Below are positions 25,562 to 36,423 of a DNA stretch of 64,000 nt, piece by piece. Every line of letters starts with the position of its first letter. The stretch's first letter is position 1. Source of the stretch: Variovorax sp. N23 (GTDB taxonomy: Bacteria > Pseudomonadota > Gammaproteobacteria > Burkholderiales > Burkholderiaceae_C). The stretch lies in the NCBI RefSeq assembly GCF_025486315.1, contig NZ_JAOOPY010000005.1, forward strand, positions 118,101-182,100, written 5' to 3'. The position numbers and the translations under genes are program-made. A model generated the notes under the pieces. That model searched no databases. It was given only the letters and a program-made list of their open reading frames with translations, and had not been told where the DNA came from.

Positions 25562-26308
25562 CTACTGCGCGTCCAGCGCCATGCACAGCGCGTGCAGGTT
25601 CGGCACCACCAGCTGCGGCCGTGCGCCGTGGGTCCAGGGCTTGCGCTCGTCGTCGGCATCGCGCACCAGCCAGGCCGCCTGCATGCCGGCGTCGAGCGAG
25701 CCCGCCACGTCGAGCGCTGCATCGTCGCCCACATGCAGCACGTCGCGTGGCAGCAGGCCGACGGAGGCCGCGGCCGCGCGGAAGATCGGGGCATGCGGCT
25801 TGCCGCTGCCGAAGGCGCGCGCGTTGAAGGCGGTGCGGAACCAGCGGCCCACCCCGGTGCGGTGGATGTCGGCATTGCCGTTGGAGATGGCCACCAGCGG
25901 GTAGCGCTCGCTCAGCCACTTGAGCGCGGGCAGCGCGTCTTCATACAGCTCGACGCGCTGGCGCTCCTCGAAGAAGGCATCGAAGGCCGGGTCGGCCAGG
26001 GCCGGATCTTCGCCGGCATGCCGCAGCGCCGCACGGATCGACTCGCGGCGCAGCGCGCTGAGGTCGTGGGCCAGGTCGGAACGCTCGCGCTCGGTGGCCT
26101 GGCGCAGCTCGCGCAGCACGCCGGGCGTGACCAGCAACTCGGCCGTCTTCGGCGCCTCGCGCAGCAGCCAGGCGTGCAGCACGCGCTCGGCCCGCTCGAT
26201 GGTCGGCCAGATCGGCCACAGGGTGTCGTCCAGGTCGAGCGAGATCGCCGCGATGCGCTTCACGTCGAGTCCGTCGTGGCCCGCCAGGGCCGGTGTCTCC
26301 AAGGTCAT
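25562..26308 (-). CDS. HAD-superfamily hydrolase
   Basis: The product is 248 aa from the ATG at 26308. The HAD motifs are complete: I is LDLDDTLW (about residues 24-31), II is AISNGNAD, III is the Lys in GSGKPHAPIF, and IV is HVGDDAALDVAGS. The cap of about 80 helical residues makes it a subfamily IA phosphatase-like enzyme, related to YigB-type FMN phosphatases or phosphoglycolate phosphatases. The substrate is not determined. It is convergent with the hpn operon and divergent from hemH. Confidence 0.85.
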   Translation of the reverse strand: MTLETPALAGHDGLDVKRIAAISLDLDDTLWPIWPTIERAERVLHAWLLREAPKTAELLVTPGVLRELRQATERERSDLAHDLSALRRESIRAALRHAGEDPALADPAFDAFFEERQRVELYEDALPALKWLSERYPLVAISNGNADIHRTGVGRWFRTAFNARAFGSGKPHAPIFRAAAASVGLLPRDVLHVGDDAALDVAGSLDAGMQAAWLVRDADDERKPWTHGARPQLVVPNLHALCMALDAQ

Positions 26309-26323
26309 GGCCCAGAATATCGC

Positions 26324-27400
26324 ATGCCTTCCAAAACGACATCCGGCAGCGGGGCACCCCACGCCCACCCTGCCGAAGAACGCACCGCCGTGCTCTGGTG
26401 CAACCTCGGTTCGCCCGACGAGCCCACGGCCCCGGCGGTGCGCCGCTACCTCTCGCAGTTCCTGCACGACCACCGCGTGGTCGAGATCCCGCGCGCCATC
26501 TGGTGCCTGATCCTGCACGGCATCATCCTGCGGGTGCGCCCGGCCAAGTCGGCCGCCAAGTACCGGAGCATCTGGCTGCCGGAAGGCTCGCCGCTCAAGG
26601 TGTGGACCGAAAAGCAGGCCAGGCTGCTGGCCGGCTGGCTCGGCGAGCGCGGCCACCGGCTGTCGGTGCGGCATGCGATGCGCTATGCCAGCCCGTCGAT
26701 TGCCTCGCAGCTCGACGCCGCACAGGCCGAGGGCGCGACCCGCGTGCTGGTGCTGCAGGCCTACCCGCAGTATTCGGCCACCACCACCGCCAGCGTGATC
26801 GATGCCGTCACCGCGTGGACGCGCACGAAGCGCAGCCTGCCCGAGCTCCGCTTCGTCAACCAGTACCACGACGACCCGCACTACATCGAGGCGCTGGCGC
26901 AGAGCGTCGAGGGCTACTGGAAGCAGAACGGCCGGCCCGACCAGCTGGTGATGAGCTTCCACGGCATTCCCGAACGCAACATCCGGCTGGGCGACCCGTA
27001 CCAGGGCCAGTGCCTGGAAACGGCACGGCTGCTCACCGAACGGCTGGGCCTGCCGCCGAGCGCCTACCGCGTGACCTTCCAGTCGCGCTTCGGCCGCGCC
27101 AAGTGGCTGGAGCCCTACACCGAGCCGACGCTGCGCGAACTGGGTGCGGCCGGCACCGCGCGGGTCGACGTGATGTGCCCGGGCTTTCCGGCCGACTGCC
27201 TCGAGACGCTCGAAGAGATCGCGATGGAAGGCCGCGAAGCCTTCCTGCATGCGGGCGGCAGGGAATTCCACTACATCCCCTGCCTCAACGACAGCCCGGC
27301 GTGGATCACCGCACTGGCCGGCATCGCCGAGCGCCACCTCGCCGGCTGGCCGACGAAGCCGCTGCCCGCGAAGGGGATGGATCAGAACTTGCCAAGGTAG
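26324..27400 (+). CDS. hemH: Ferrochelatase
   Basis: The product is 358 aa. Ferrochelatase features are present: WCNLGSPDEP at the N-terminus, the catalytic His213 in SFHGIPERN, and the acidic CPGFPADCLETLEEIAMEG segment with the second active-site Glu. It inserts iron into protoporphyrin IX, the last step of heme synthesis, at the membrane. The start at 26324 lies 15 bases from the divergent HAD gene, so the promoters overlap. The 3' end overlaps the convergent DUF1993 gene by 19 bases. Confidence 0.95.
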   Translation: MPSKTTSGSGAPHAHPAEERTAVLWCNLGSPDEPTAPAVRRYLSQFLHDHRVVEIPRAIWCLILHGIILRVRPAKSAAKYRSIWLPEGSPLKVWTEKQARLLAGWLGERGHRLSVRHAMRYASPSIASQLDAAQAEGATRVLVLQAYPQYSATTTASVIDAVTAWTRTKRSLPELRFVNQYHDDPHYIEALAQSVEGYWKQNGRPDQLVMSFHGIPERNIRLGDPYQGQCLETARLLTERLGLPPSAYRVTFQSRFGRAKWLEPYTEPTLRELGAAGTARVDVMCPGFPADCLETLEEIAMEGREAFLHAGGREFHYIPCLNDSPAWITALAGIAERHLAGWPTKPLPAKGMDQNLPR

Positions 27401-27888
27401 TCCAGCTTGCCCACCGGCACGCCGCTGTGGCGCAACACGCCATAGGCGGTCGTGACGTGGAAGAAGAAGTTCGGCAATGCGAACTGCAACAGGTAGCGGT
27501 CGGCGGTGAAGGTCATCTCGCCGCGGCGGTTCTTCACGACGACCTCGCGGCTCTCGAAGCCATCGATCAGCGAACGGTCCACGGTCGCCAGGAAGTCCAG
27601 CGTCTTGGCGACGCGCGCCTGCAGTTCCTCATAGGTCGTCTCGGTGTCGGGAAAGCTCGGCGCCGTGATGCCGGCGAGCCGCGCCGCACCCAGCTTGGAC
27701 GCGTCGCTGGCGCTCTGCACCTGACCGGCCAGGGTGAACATGTCGGGCGCCAGCCGCGCGCCGACCAGCGTGGCCGTGTCGATGTCGTTCGCCTGCGCAT
27801 GGGCCAGCCCCTTGTCGAGCAAATGGGCCAGCTGGCCGAGGCCACGGGTGAAGACGGGGACGGACAGGTCGTAGAGGGATAGCGCCAT
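27382..27888 (-). CDS. DUF1993 family protein
   Basis: The product is 168 aa from the ATG at 27888, which follows CAGGAGCATTCC, a good ribosome site. The family signatures are MALSLYDLSVPVFTRGL, LAPDMFTLAGQVQ and LPNFFFHVTTAYGVLRHSGV. The four-helix plan resembles DinB-like folds, with His in the FFFHVTTAY helix. The biochemical role is unknown. It is convergent with hemH. Confidence 0.85.
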   Translation of the reverse strand: MALSLYDLSVPVFTRGLGQLAHLLDKGLAHAQANDIDTATLVGARLAPDMFTLAGQVQSASDASKLGAARLAGITAPSFPDTETTYEELQARVAKTLDFLATVDRSLIDGFESREVVVKNRRGEMTFTADRYLLQFALPNFFFHVTTAYGVLRHSGVPVGKLDYLGKF

Positions 27889-27963
27889 GGAATGCTCCTG
27901 ATGAATGTGCGCGCGATTGTCGTGCGCCATGGCGATCTCTGCTGACGGCCGCCGCGCGGCCCT

Positions 27964-28605
27964 TCACCAGCGCAGCAGACGCGGCCCGAGCAGGGCGCCA
28001 AGCGCCACCGGCAAGGCGATGCCGGCCACGTACCAGACCGCCAGGAACGGCGCGGCGAGCTCGACGCAGTGGATGGCATACACCGCCGCCCCCGCCCCGC
28101 CGGCCAGCGCACCCGCGGCGGAGCCGGCCAGGGCCGGCCGCGTCGGGGCGAGCCCCCTGAGCGCGACCAGTGCGGCGACGAAGACCGGCGCCGCCATCAG
28201 GGCGATGCTCAGCGCACAGGTGCGCCAGGTGGTGCCCCACAGCATCGCCGGGCGCTCGGCCACCGGGGCCATCTGCCACGTCATCGCGGCCATCGCCCAG
28301 ACCAGCGCCACCGGCACCGCCAGTGCGGCCCAGGCCAGGCCGCCGCGCACACCGGGCCGGGCGAGGCGCTGCACCAGCACGAAGCCGGCCGCGGCGATTG
28401 CGATCGGGAACATCAGCTTGACCCAGAACATGGGCCAGAACATCGCCTCGACGAGGTCCCGGCGCGGGCCGTACTCGATCAGCATGATCGCGATCGACAC
28501 AGGCAGCGACAACGCCAGCGCCAGCAGCATGCGCCGCGCGCTCGCATGGCGGGGCACCGGGGTGGTGTCCGCCGCCAGCAGCGAGATGAGGTCATCCGTC
28601 TTCAT
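27964..28605 (-). CDS. nrsF: NrsF-type anti-sigma factor, DUF1109
   Basis: The product is 213 aa. It starts [20 protein letters not shown], the expected cytosolic anchor that binds the sigma factor. About six membrane helices follow. Two cysteines, in TWRTCAL and AIHCVEL, stand at positions where NrsF proteins have metal-sensing cysteines. NrsF holds SigF at the membrane and releases it on metal stress. The start overlaps the sigma gene stop by four bases. The bufferin operon lies on the other side of the shared promoter region, which supports this assignment. Confidence 0.85.
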   Translation of the reverse strand: MKTDDLISLLAADTTPVPRHASARRMLLALALSLPVSIAIMLIEYGPRRDLVEAMFWPMFWVKLMFPIAIAAAGFVLVQRLARPGVRGGLAWAALAVPVALVWAMAAMTWQMAPVAERPAMLWGTTWRTCALSIALMAAPVFVAALVALRGLAPTRPALAGSAAGALAGGAGAAVYAIHCVELAAPFLAVWYVAGIALPVALGALLGPRLLRW

Positions 28606-29147
28606 CGGCTTTCCTTGATCTTGAGCGCCAGCGCCTTCAGCCCGCGGTGGATGCCCACCTTCACAGCCGACTCGGACATGCCGGTGGCGCGCGCCGCCTC
28701 GGCGATGGACAGGCCGTGCAGCTTCACATGGACGATCGGCAGCCGGTGCCGGTCGGGCAGGCTCTCGAGCAGGCCGCCCAGGTCGCGCCGCGCATCGCTC
28801 GCGTCGGTGGCCGATTCGGCGAACACGGCCAGGTCGTCGTCGAGCGGCTGGTGCAGCGCCTCGCGGCTGCCCTTGGCGCGCAGCAGGTCGATGAGTTTGT
28901 AGCGGGCGATGGCATGCACCCAGGCCGTCAACGGCTGGTCGCTCTGGTAGGTGTGGCGCTGGTTGTGCATGGCAAGAAGGCATTCCTGGACGAGGTCTTC
29001 CACATCATCCGGCCACCCGAACAGGCGACGGCCGAGAAAGGCCCGCAGGTGCACGCCGAGTTTCTGGAGGAAGGTGCGGTAGGCCGCGGCGTCGCCGGCC
29101 AGACCACGGACGAACAGCTCGTGCAGCACCGCTTCGGCATCGTTCAT
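28602..29147 (-). CDS. sigF: SigF-like ECF RNA polymerase sigma factor
   Basis: The product is 181 aa from the ATG at 29147 ([12 protein letters not shown]). Sigma region 2 contains [20 protein letters not shown] and [17 protein letters not shown]. Region 4 contains [20 protein letters not shown] and a helix-turn-helix, [20 protein letters not shown]. An ATG at 29180 is in frame, but the predicted -10 element (29171-29174) lies inside that extension, so 29147 is preferred. The factor is co-transcribed with its anti-sigma factor. It most likely activates its own operon and the divergent bufferin operon. Confidence 0.88.
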   Translation of the reverse strand: MNDAEAVLHELFVRGLAGDAAAYRTFLQKLGVHLRAFLGRRLFGWPDDVEDLVQECLLAMHNQRHTYQSDQPLTAWVHAIARYKLIDLLRAKGSREALHQPLDDDLAVFAESATDASDARRDLGGLLESLPDRHRLPIVHVKLHGLSIAEAARATGMSESAVKVGIHRGLKALALKIKESR

Positions 29148-29170
29148 TCGCGCGGGACTCTCGCTGGTTG

Positions 29171-29196
29171 TTCGGTTCATGCAGCACGCCGGTTAC
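29171..29196 (-). promoter_or_regulatory. SigF-type promoter of the sigma/anti-sigma operon
   Basis: On the minus strand GTAACC (29191-29196) and CGAA (29171-29174) are separated by exactly 16 bases. This matches the GTAACC-N16-CGAA motif described for Caulobacter SigF. It implies autoregulation and a start point near 29163. Confidence 0.75.
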
Positions 29197-29201
29197 AGCA
29201 T

Positions 29202-29224
29202 CGGCCGAAATAAAAGTTCGGCCG
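29202..29224. promoter_or_regulatory. Perfect 8-bp inverted repeat between the divergent promoters
   Basis: CGGCCGAA (29202-29209) and TTCGGCCG (29217-29224) flank a 7-base A-rich spacer. The repeat lies just upstream of both -35 elements. It could bind a second regulator that acts on both transcripts. No regulator is identified. Confidence 0.45.
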
Positions 29225-29240
29225 CATTGTGCCGCGCGCT

Positions 29241-29266
29241 GTAACCGGACCGGCCGCGAGGTCGAA
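29241..29266 (+). promoter_or_regulatory. SigF-type promoter of the bufferin operon
   Basis: GTAACC (29241-29246) and CGAA (29263-29266) are separated by exactly 16 bases, the same architecture as the divergent promoter. A leader of about 45 bases would precede the precursor ATG at 29321. Confidence 0.75.
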
Positions 29267-29320
29267 CTAGATGGCACCTCGCCGTCCGGCGGGGCTTCCA
29301 CACCACCAAGGAGCTTTTCC

Positions 29321-29614
29321 ATGATCGCACGTCCCCTCGCCATTACCGCCCTCACGCTTAGCGCACTGGCCTCCGGTGCCGCCCTGGCCCAGGCCAAGCC
29401 CATGCAGGACGACATGGCCAAGCCCGCCATGGAGAAGTGCTACGGCGTCTCCATGTCCGGCAAGAACGACTGCGCGGCCGGCCCCGGCACCACCTGCGCC
29501 GGCACCGCCAAGGTCGACTACCAGGCCAATGCCTGGAAGAACGTGCCGGCTGGCACCTGCACCACCATCAAGACGCCCAAGGGCATGGGCACGCTCGCGC
29601 CGATGAAGGGCTGA
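29321..29614 (+). CDS. bufA: Bufferin-type RiPP precursor, DUF2282
   Basis: The product is 97 aa. A signal peptide (about residues 1-24, ending SGAALAQA) precedes a short mature region with four cysteines at 40, 51, 59 and 80 ([22 protein letters not shown]). This is the DUF2282 pattern. In Caulobacter, such precursors are converted by an MNIO enzyme and its partner into copper-binding, thiooxazole-containing bufferins in the periplasm. AAGGAG (29308-29313) lies seven bases before the ATG. The next three genes are the expected maturation partners. The metal specificity of this peptide is untested. Confidence 0.85.
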   Translation: MIARPLAITALTLSALASGAALAQAKPMQDDMAKPAMEKCYGVSMSGKNDCAAGPGTTCAGTAKVDYQANAWKNVPAGTCTTIKTPKGMGTLAPMKG

Positions 29615-29618
29615 AGCC

Positions 29619-30461
29619 ATGACGACGCCGGACGGCGGCCTGTCGGCCGGGCTGGGGCTCAAGCCCGAGCACTTCGACGCGGCGCTGGCCGCCACCGACG
29701 CCGGCCTGTGGTTCGAGGTGCATGCCGAGAACCACCTGGTCGACGGCGGCCCGCGGCTCGCCTGGCTCGAGGCCGTGCGCGCCCGCCATCCGGTGTCGCT
29801 GCACGGCGTGTCGCTGTCGCTGGCCGGCGAGCAGCCGCCGGACGCGGCCCACCTCGCGCGGCTGGCCGCGCTGGTGCGTCGCGTCGAGCCGGCGCTGGTG
29901 TCGGAACACCTGGCGTGGTCCGGCACGGACGGCCGCCATTTCCCCGACCTGCTGCCCTTCGTCCGCGACCACGCGGCCCTGCACCGCATCGCCGCGCACA
30001 TCGGGCGCACGCAGGACGTGCTGGGCCGGCGCATCGCGGTCGAGAACCCCTCGCACTACCTGCGCATCGACGGCCACGACTGGGACGAGATCGACTTTCT
30101 CGGCGAACTGGTTCGCCGCACCGGCTGCGCGCTGCTGCTCGACGTCAACAACGTGTACGTGTCGGCGCGCAACCTCGGTTTCGACGCGGGGGCCTGGCTC
30201 GACCGCTTCCCGGGCGACGCCGTCGACGAAATTCATCTGGCCGGGCACAGCAGCGACCCAGCCCTGGGCCCCCAGCTTCTGATCGATTCGCACGACGCGC
30301 CGGTCGCCGACAGCGTATGGGCCCTGTTCCGTCGCGTGGTCGAACGCATCGGCCCGCGGCCGACGCTGATCGAGCGTGACGGCAACGTGCCGTCCTTCGC
30401 CGCGCTGATGGCCGAGCGCCAGCGCGCGCACACGGTGCTGCAGCAACCGGTGGCCGCATGA
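29619..30461 (+). CDS. bufB: MNIO (DUF692) enzyme for bufferin maturation
   Basis: The product is 280 aa with a TIM-barrel plan. Metal-binding motifs are in order: HAENHL, SEHLAWSG, VENPSHYL, LLLDVNNVYVSARN, EIHLAGHSS, IDSHDAPV and LIERDGNVPS. MNIO enzymes use two or three iron ions to oxidise cysteine residues in precursor peptides. The start lies four bases after the precursor stop, and the end overlaps the DUF2063 gene by four bases. It probably modifies the four-cysteine peptide encoded just upstream. Confidence 0.88.
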   Translation: MTTPDGGLSAGLGLKPEHFDAALAATDAGLWFEVHAENHLVDGGPRLAWLEAVRARHPVSLHGVSLSLAGEQPPDAAHLARLAALVRRVEPALVSEHLAWSGTDGRHFPDLLPFVRDHAALHRIAAHIGRTQDVLGRRIAVENPSHYLRIDGHDWDEIDFLGELVRRTGCALLLDVNNVYVSARNLGFDAGAWLDRFPGDAVDEIHLAGHSSDPALGPQLLIDSHDAPVADSVWALFRRVVERIGPRPTLIERDGNVPSFAALMAERQRAHTVLQQPVAA

Positions 30462-31222
30462 GGCACACGGCATCCCTCCAGCAAGCCTTCGCCGACGCCC
30501 TGTTCGGCCGCGCCGGCCGCGGCCATGCCGACGTCGACGCATGGGTCGCCCAGCCGGCCTTCGCGGTCTACCGCAACACGGTGATGAAGGCCTGCATCGA
30601 CGCACTGGCCGCCAACTTTCCCGCGGTGCAGCGGCTGGTCGGCGAGGACTGGTTCCGCGCGGCCGCCGCACTGCACGTGGCCGACGCGCCGCCGCGGGAC
30701 GGCCGGCTGCTGGTCTACGGCGCCGGCTTCCCGGACTTCCTGGCCCGCTTCGAACCGGCCGCGTCGCTGCCCTACCTGCCCGGTGTGGCGCGGCTGGACA
30801 CCCTGTGGCGCGAGGCCCATGCGGCCGCCGACGCGGCCGTGCTCGCGCCGGATGCGCTGGCCGGCCTGCCGCCCGAGGCGCTGGGCGCCTTGCGATTGCA
30901 GCCGCACCCGGCCACGCGCTGGGCACGCTTCGACACCCACCCGGTGTTTGCCATCTGGCAACGCAACCGGATCGACGATGCCGATGCGTCGGCACCGATG
31001 CCCTGGCATGGCGACGCCGGCTTGCTGACGCGCCCGATCGATGCGGTGCAAGCCCACGCCCTCGGCCATGGCGGCTGCGCGCTGCTCGACGCCTGCGCCG
31101 CCGGCGCGACGCTCGGCGACGCGGCCGAAGGCGCACTCGCCGCCGCGCCCGACACCGACCTGGCCGGCGTGCTCGCGCAGCTCCTGCGCGCCGGCGTCTT
31201 CCTGCCCATCTCCGCTCCCTGA
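30458..31222 (+). CDS. bufC: DUF2063 partner protein of the MNIO enzyme
   Basis: The product is 254 aa. The N-terminal DUF2063 domain has [10 protein letters not shown] and [20 protein letters not shown], followed by [10 protein letters not shown] and [15 protein letters not shown]. The C-terminal half includes FAIWQRNR and [18 protein letters not shown]2063 proteins bind the precursor and present it to the MNIO enzyme. The start overlaps the bufB stop, so production of both is coupled. Confidence 0.85.
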   Translation: MRHTASLQQAFADALFGRAGRGHADVDAWVAQPAFAVYRNTVMKACIDALAANFPAVQRLVGEDWFRAAAALHVADAPPRDGRLLVYGAGFPDFLARFEPAASLPYLPGVARLDTLWREAHAAADAAVLAPDALAGLPPEALGALRLQPHPATRWARFDTHPVFAIWQRNRIDDADASAPMPWHGDAGLLTRPIDAVQAHALGHGGCALLDACAAGATLGDAAEGALAAAPDTDLAGVLAQLLRAGVFLPISAP

Positions 31223-31232
31223 AAGGCTTGCC

Positions 31233-31703
31233 ATGTCAACCACGCTTTCGTCCGCCTCTGCACCCATCGGTCTGCGCCAGCACTGGAACGCGCTGGCGGG
31301 AAGGCTCGAGCGCGGCGTGCCGCACGATCTGCTCGCCCTCGCCACGCGCGTGGCGATCGCGGCCATCTTCTTCCTGTCGGGCCGCACCAAGGTCGACGGG
31401 CTGCTCCACATCAGCGACAGCGCCTACGAACTCTTCCGCACCGAGTACCAGTTGCCGCTCGTGCCGCCGGAACTCGCGGCCCACCTGGCCGCCTACGCCG
31501 AGCACCTGTTCCCGATCCTGCTGGTGCTGGGCCTCTTCACCCGGCTCTCGGCCGCGGCCCTGCTGGGCATGACGCTGGTGATCCAGGTTTTCGTCTACCC
31601 GGACGCATGGCCCACGCATCTGTCCTGGGCGGCCCTGCTGCTGTACCCGGTCGGCCGCGGCGCCGGTCGCCTGTCGCTCGACCGGGCGCTGCGCATCGCC
31701 TGA
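31233..31703 (+). CDS. bufD: DoxX-family membrane protein of the bufferin operon
   Basis: The product is 156 aa with four membrane helices ([54 protein letters not shown] and [15 protein letters not shown]). DoxX-type proteins are the usual fourth gene of bufferin operons, where their exact role is not settled. Redox or export functions have been considered. It follows bufC by ten bases and is the last gene of the unit. Confidence 0.85.
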   Translation: MSTTLSSASAPIGLRQHWNALAGRLERGVPHDLLALATRVAIAAIFFLSGRTKVDGLLHISDSAYELFRTEYQLPLVPPELAAHLAAYAEHLFPILLVLGLFTRLSAAALLGMTLVIQVFVYPDAWPTHLSWAALLLYPVGRGAGRLSLDRALRIA

Positions 31704-31739
31704 ACGCGGCGCGGCGCGTTCCAGCAGGGACCGCTGCGC

Positions 31740-31768
31740 TTGCCAGTCGCGGAGTCGGTCGCTACATT
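31740..31768 (+). promoter_or_regulatory. Promoter of the URC operon
   Basis: TTGCCA (31740-31745) and TACATT (31763-31768) are separated by exactly 17 bases. The ATG of the first URC gene lies 20 bases downstream, preceded by GAGGG. No operator was recognised. Confidence 0.55.
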
Positions 31769-31788
31769 GCATTTTTTGAGGGCCTGCA

Positions 31789-33164
<1,376 letters not shown>

Positions 33165-33168
<4 letters not shown>

Positions 33169-34580
33169 TGAGCCAAGACAACTACGGGCTGGACCCCGAC
33201 CGCCCCACCGCCAATGCCGCCGTGCGCCATGCCGATGCGCAGGGCCATGTCGACCCTGCGCTGGAACTGGTCACCGACTTCACGCAGCCGGGCCCGGCCG
33301 CCGCCTACCTGCGCACCACCGCCGCCGTGCGCGAGCGCGCCGCGCAGCTGCTGGCGCGCGCGCGCCAGGGCGAATCGGCCTGGTTCACCATCGGCGGCGA
33401 TGCGACGCTCGACGACGCGGCCCAGGTCGTGGCCGAGGTCACGCGCGAGCGCTACCCGTCGGGCCGCATCCCCTTCCACAGCCGCTGGCGCCATTTCGAG
33501 GCGGGCGGCATCGATCGGCTGGCCGCGCTCGACCGCCTGCTGGGCGACGGCGTCACGCCGCGCGAGCGGGCGCGGGTGCAGATCGACCTGGTGCTGGTGA
33601 GCGTGCTGCTCGACGCCGGTGCCGGCCCCGACTGGCACTACGTCGAGCCGGCCAGCGGCCAGCGCTTCAAGCGCTCCGAAGGGCTGGGCGTCGCCAGCTT
33701 CCACGCCTTCACCAGCGGCCTCTTCTCGTCCAACCCCGACCGGCCGCTGCAGGTCGACGCCGCCGGCCTGCGCGGGCTGGTGGCCGACCGCCTCGGCCAG
33801 GCCTTCCAGGTCAGCGACGTGAACCCGCTGGTCGGCATCGCCGGCCGCACGACGCTGCTGCGCCGGCTGGGTGAAGCGCTGACCGAACAACCCGAAGTCT
33901 TCGGCCAGGACGGCCGCCCCGGCGGGCTGTTCGACGCGCTGGTCGGTCCGGTCGGCCCTGCCGTCCCCCCCACCGCGGAGGTCACGGCGCACGAACTGCT
34001 GTCGCTGCTGCTGGCGTCGCTCTCGCGCATCTGGCCGGCCGCCAACTTCGTCGACAGCATCGCCGCCGACGGCAGCGACACGCCCGGCGGCATCGGCTCG
34101 GGCAACCCCGACTTCGCGCTGGGCGACTGCTGGCGCCACCCCGGCGTGCACGGCCCCGGCCTGAGCAACGGCTGGATGCCCTTCCACAAGCTGTCGCAGT
34201 GGCTGACCTATTCGCTGCTCGAACCCTTCGAGTGGGCCGGCGTGAAGGTGCACGGGCTCGACGCGCTCACCGGCTTGCCGGAATATCGCAACGGCGGCCT
34301 GCTGATCGACGCCGGCGTGATCGTGCCGCGCGACGCGGCATCGCTCACGCGCCGCTGGAAGGTCGGCGACGAATTCATCGTCGAATGGCGCGCGCTGACC
34401 GTCGCCCTGCTCGACGAGCTGGCGCCACGCGTGCGCACGCTGTTGGGCCGCAGCGCCGACGAACTGCCGCTGGCCTGCGTGCTCGAAGGCGGCACCTGGG
34501 CCGCGGGCCGCATGCTGGCACAGCGCTTGCGAGACGGTTCGCCCCCCCTGCAGATCGAAAGCGACGGCACCGTCTTCTAG
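33165..34580 (+). CDS. urc4: URC4/Urg3 family protein, DUF1688
   Basis: The product is 471 aa. The DUF1688 signatures include [74 protein letters not shown] and [20 protein letters not shown]. Members are required for uracil catabolism in fungi with the URC route. The exact reaction is not settled. The start ATG overlaps the urc1 stop. A second ATG at 33168 is equally possible. Confidence 0.85.
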
Positions 34581-34648
34581 ACTCTCACCCTTTTCAGAAC
34601 CACAACAAGGCTTCACCGCCGCGCTGTCATCGACCCATCTGCGACACC

Positions 34649-35278
<630 letters not shown>

Positions 35279-35321
35279 CGCGCGCAGCGCCCCCCATTTC
35301 AAAAACCCGAGGAGAAGCACC

Positions 35322-36323
35322 GTGCACGCACGCCGCCAGTTGATCGTCCGTTCCATCGCCATCGCCGCCGCGCTCGCGGCCGGCGCGCCTGGCCTCGCCC
35401 TGGCGCAGGCCAAGCTCAAGGTCGCGGCGGTGTACACCGTGCCCTTCGAGCAGCAATGGGTGGGCCGCATCCACAAGGCGCTCAAGGCCGCCGAAGCCCG
35501 CGGCGAGATCGAATACAAGGCGACCGAGAACGTCGCCAACGCCGACTACGAGCGCGTGATGCGCGAGTACGCCACGGCCGGCAACCAGCTGATCCTGGGC
35601 GAGGTCTTCGGCGTGGAGGCCGCGGCCCGCAAGGTCGCCAAGGACTTCCCGAAGGTCGCCTTCCTGATGGGCTCGTCGCTCAAGCCGCAGGCGCCGAACT
35701 TCAGCGTGTTCGACAACTACATCCAGGAGCCGGCCTACCTCTCCGGCATGGTCGCCGGCGGCATGACCAAGACCAACAGGATCGGCATGGTCGGCGGCTT
35801 CCCGATCCCGGAAGTGAACCGCCTGATGAACGCCTTCATGGCCGGCGCCAAGGAGACGAACCCGAAGGTCGAGTTCAGCGTGAGCTTCATCAACAGCTGG
35901 TTCGACCCGCCGAAGGCCAAGGAAGCCGCCTTCGCCATGATCGACAAGGGGGCGGACGTGATGTACGCCGAGCGCTTCGGCGTGAGCGACGCGGCCAAGG
36001 AAAAGGGCAAGCTCGCCATCGGCAACGTGATCGACACGCAGGCCCAGTACCCCGACACCGTCGTCGCCTCGGCCCTGTGGAATTTCGAGCCCTCGGCCGA
36101 CCGCGCCATCAAGCTGGTGAAGGAAGGCAAGTTCACGGCCGAGGACTACGGCCCCTATTCGATGATGAAGCACAAGGGCTCCGAACTCGCGCCGCTGGGC
36201 ACCTTCGAGAAGAAGGTGCCGGCAGACATCGTGAGCAAGGTGAAGGCCAAGCAGGCCGACATCCTGGCCGGCAAATTCACCGTGAAGGTGGACGACGGCC
36301 AGCCGAAGTCGACGGCGAAGTAG
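35322..36323 (+). CDS. BMP-family nucleoside ABC transporter substrate-binding protein
   Basis: The product is 333 aa with a GTG start. GAGGAG lies about ten bases upstream. A signal peptide ends in GAPGLALAQA. The mature part is a BMP/PnrA-type binding protein: VAAVYTVPFEQQWVGRIHKA, EYATAGNQLILGEVFGVEAA, VAGGMTKTNRIGMVGGFPI and ERFGVSDAAKEKGKLAIGN. The family binds purine or pyrimidine nucleosides. It heads a four-gene transporter operon directly downstream of upp, so pyrimidine nucleosides are likely ligands. Confidence 0.88.
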   Translation: MHARRQLIVRSIAIAAALAAGAPGLALAQAKLKVAAVYTVPFEQQWVGRIHKALKAAEARGEIEYKATENVANADYERVMREYATAGNQLILGEVFGVEAAARKVAKDFPKVAFLMGSSLKPQAPNFSVFDNYIQEPAYLSGMVAGGMTKTNRIGMVGGFPIPEVNRLMNAFMAGAKETNPKVEFSVSFINSWFDPPKAKEAAFAMIDKGADVMYAERFGVSDAAKEKGKLAIGNVIDTQAQYPDTVVASALWNFEPSADRAIKLVKEGKFTAEDYGPYSMMKHKGSELAPLGTFEKKVPADIVSKVKAKQADILAGKFTVKVDDGQPKSTAK

Positions 36324-36416
36324 GCTCACCCCCAAGCTACGCGCACTTCGTGTCGCTTCGCCAACCCCCTCGCCGGGGGCAACACCAGCAGCCCGGCAAA
36401 GCCGGTTCTGCGGTGT
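36323..36416. repeat. Two-hairpin interspersed repeat, copy 1
   Basis: This copy lies between the binding-protein and ATPase genes. It has two hairpins: CCCCC/GGGGG (36365-36369 and 36375-36379), and CCGGC-AAA-GCCGG (36393-36405). A second copy (51183-51271) shares CACTTCGTGT, the hairpins and the end CGGTGT. It may stabilise the upstream mRNA or reduce downstream expression. Confidence 0.75.
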
Positions 36417-36423
36417 TTCACGC

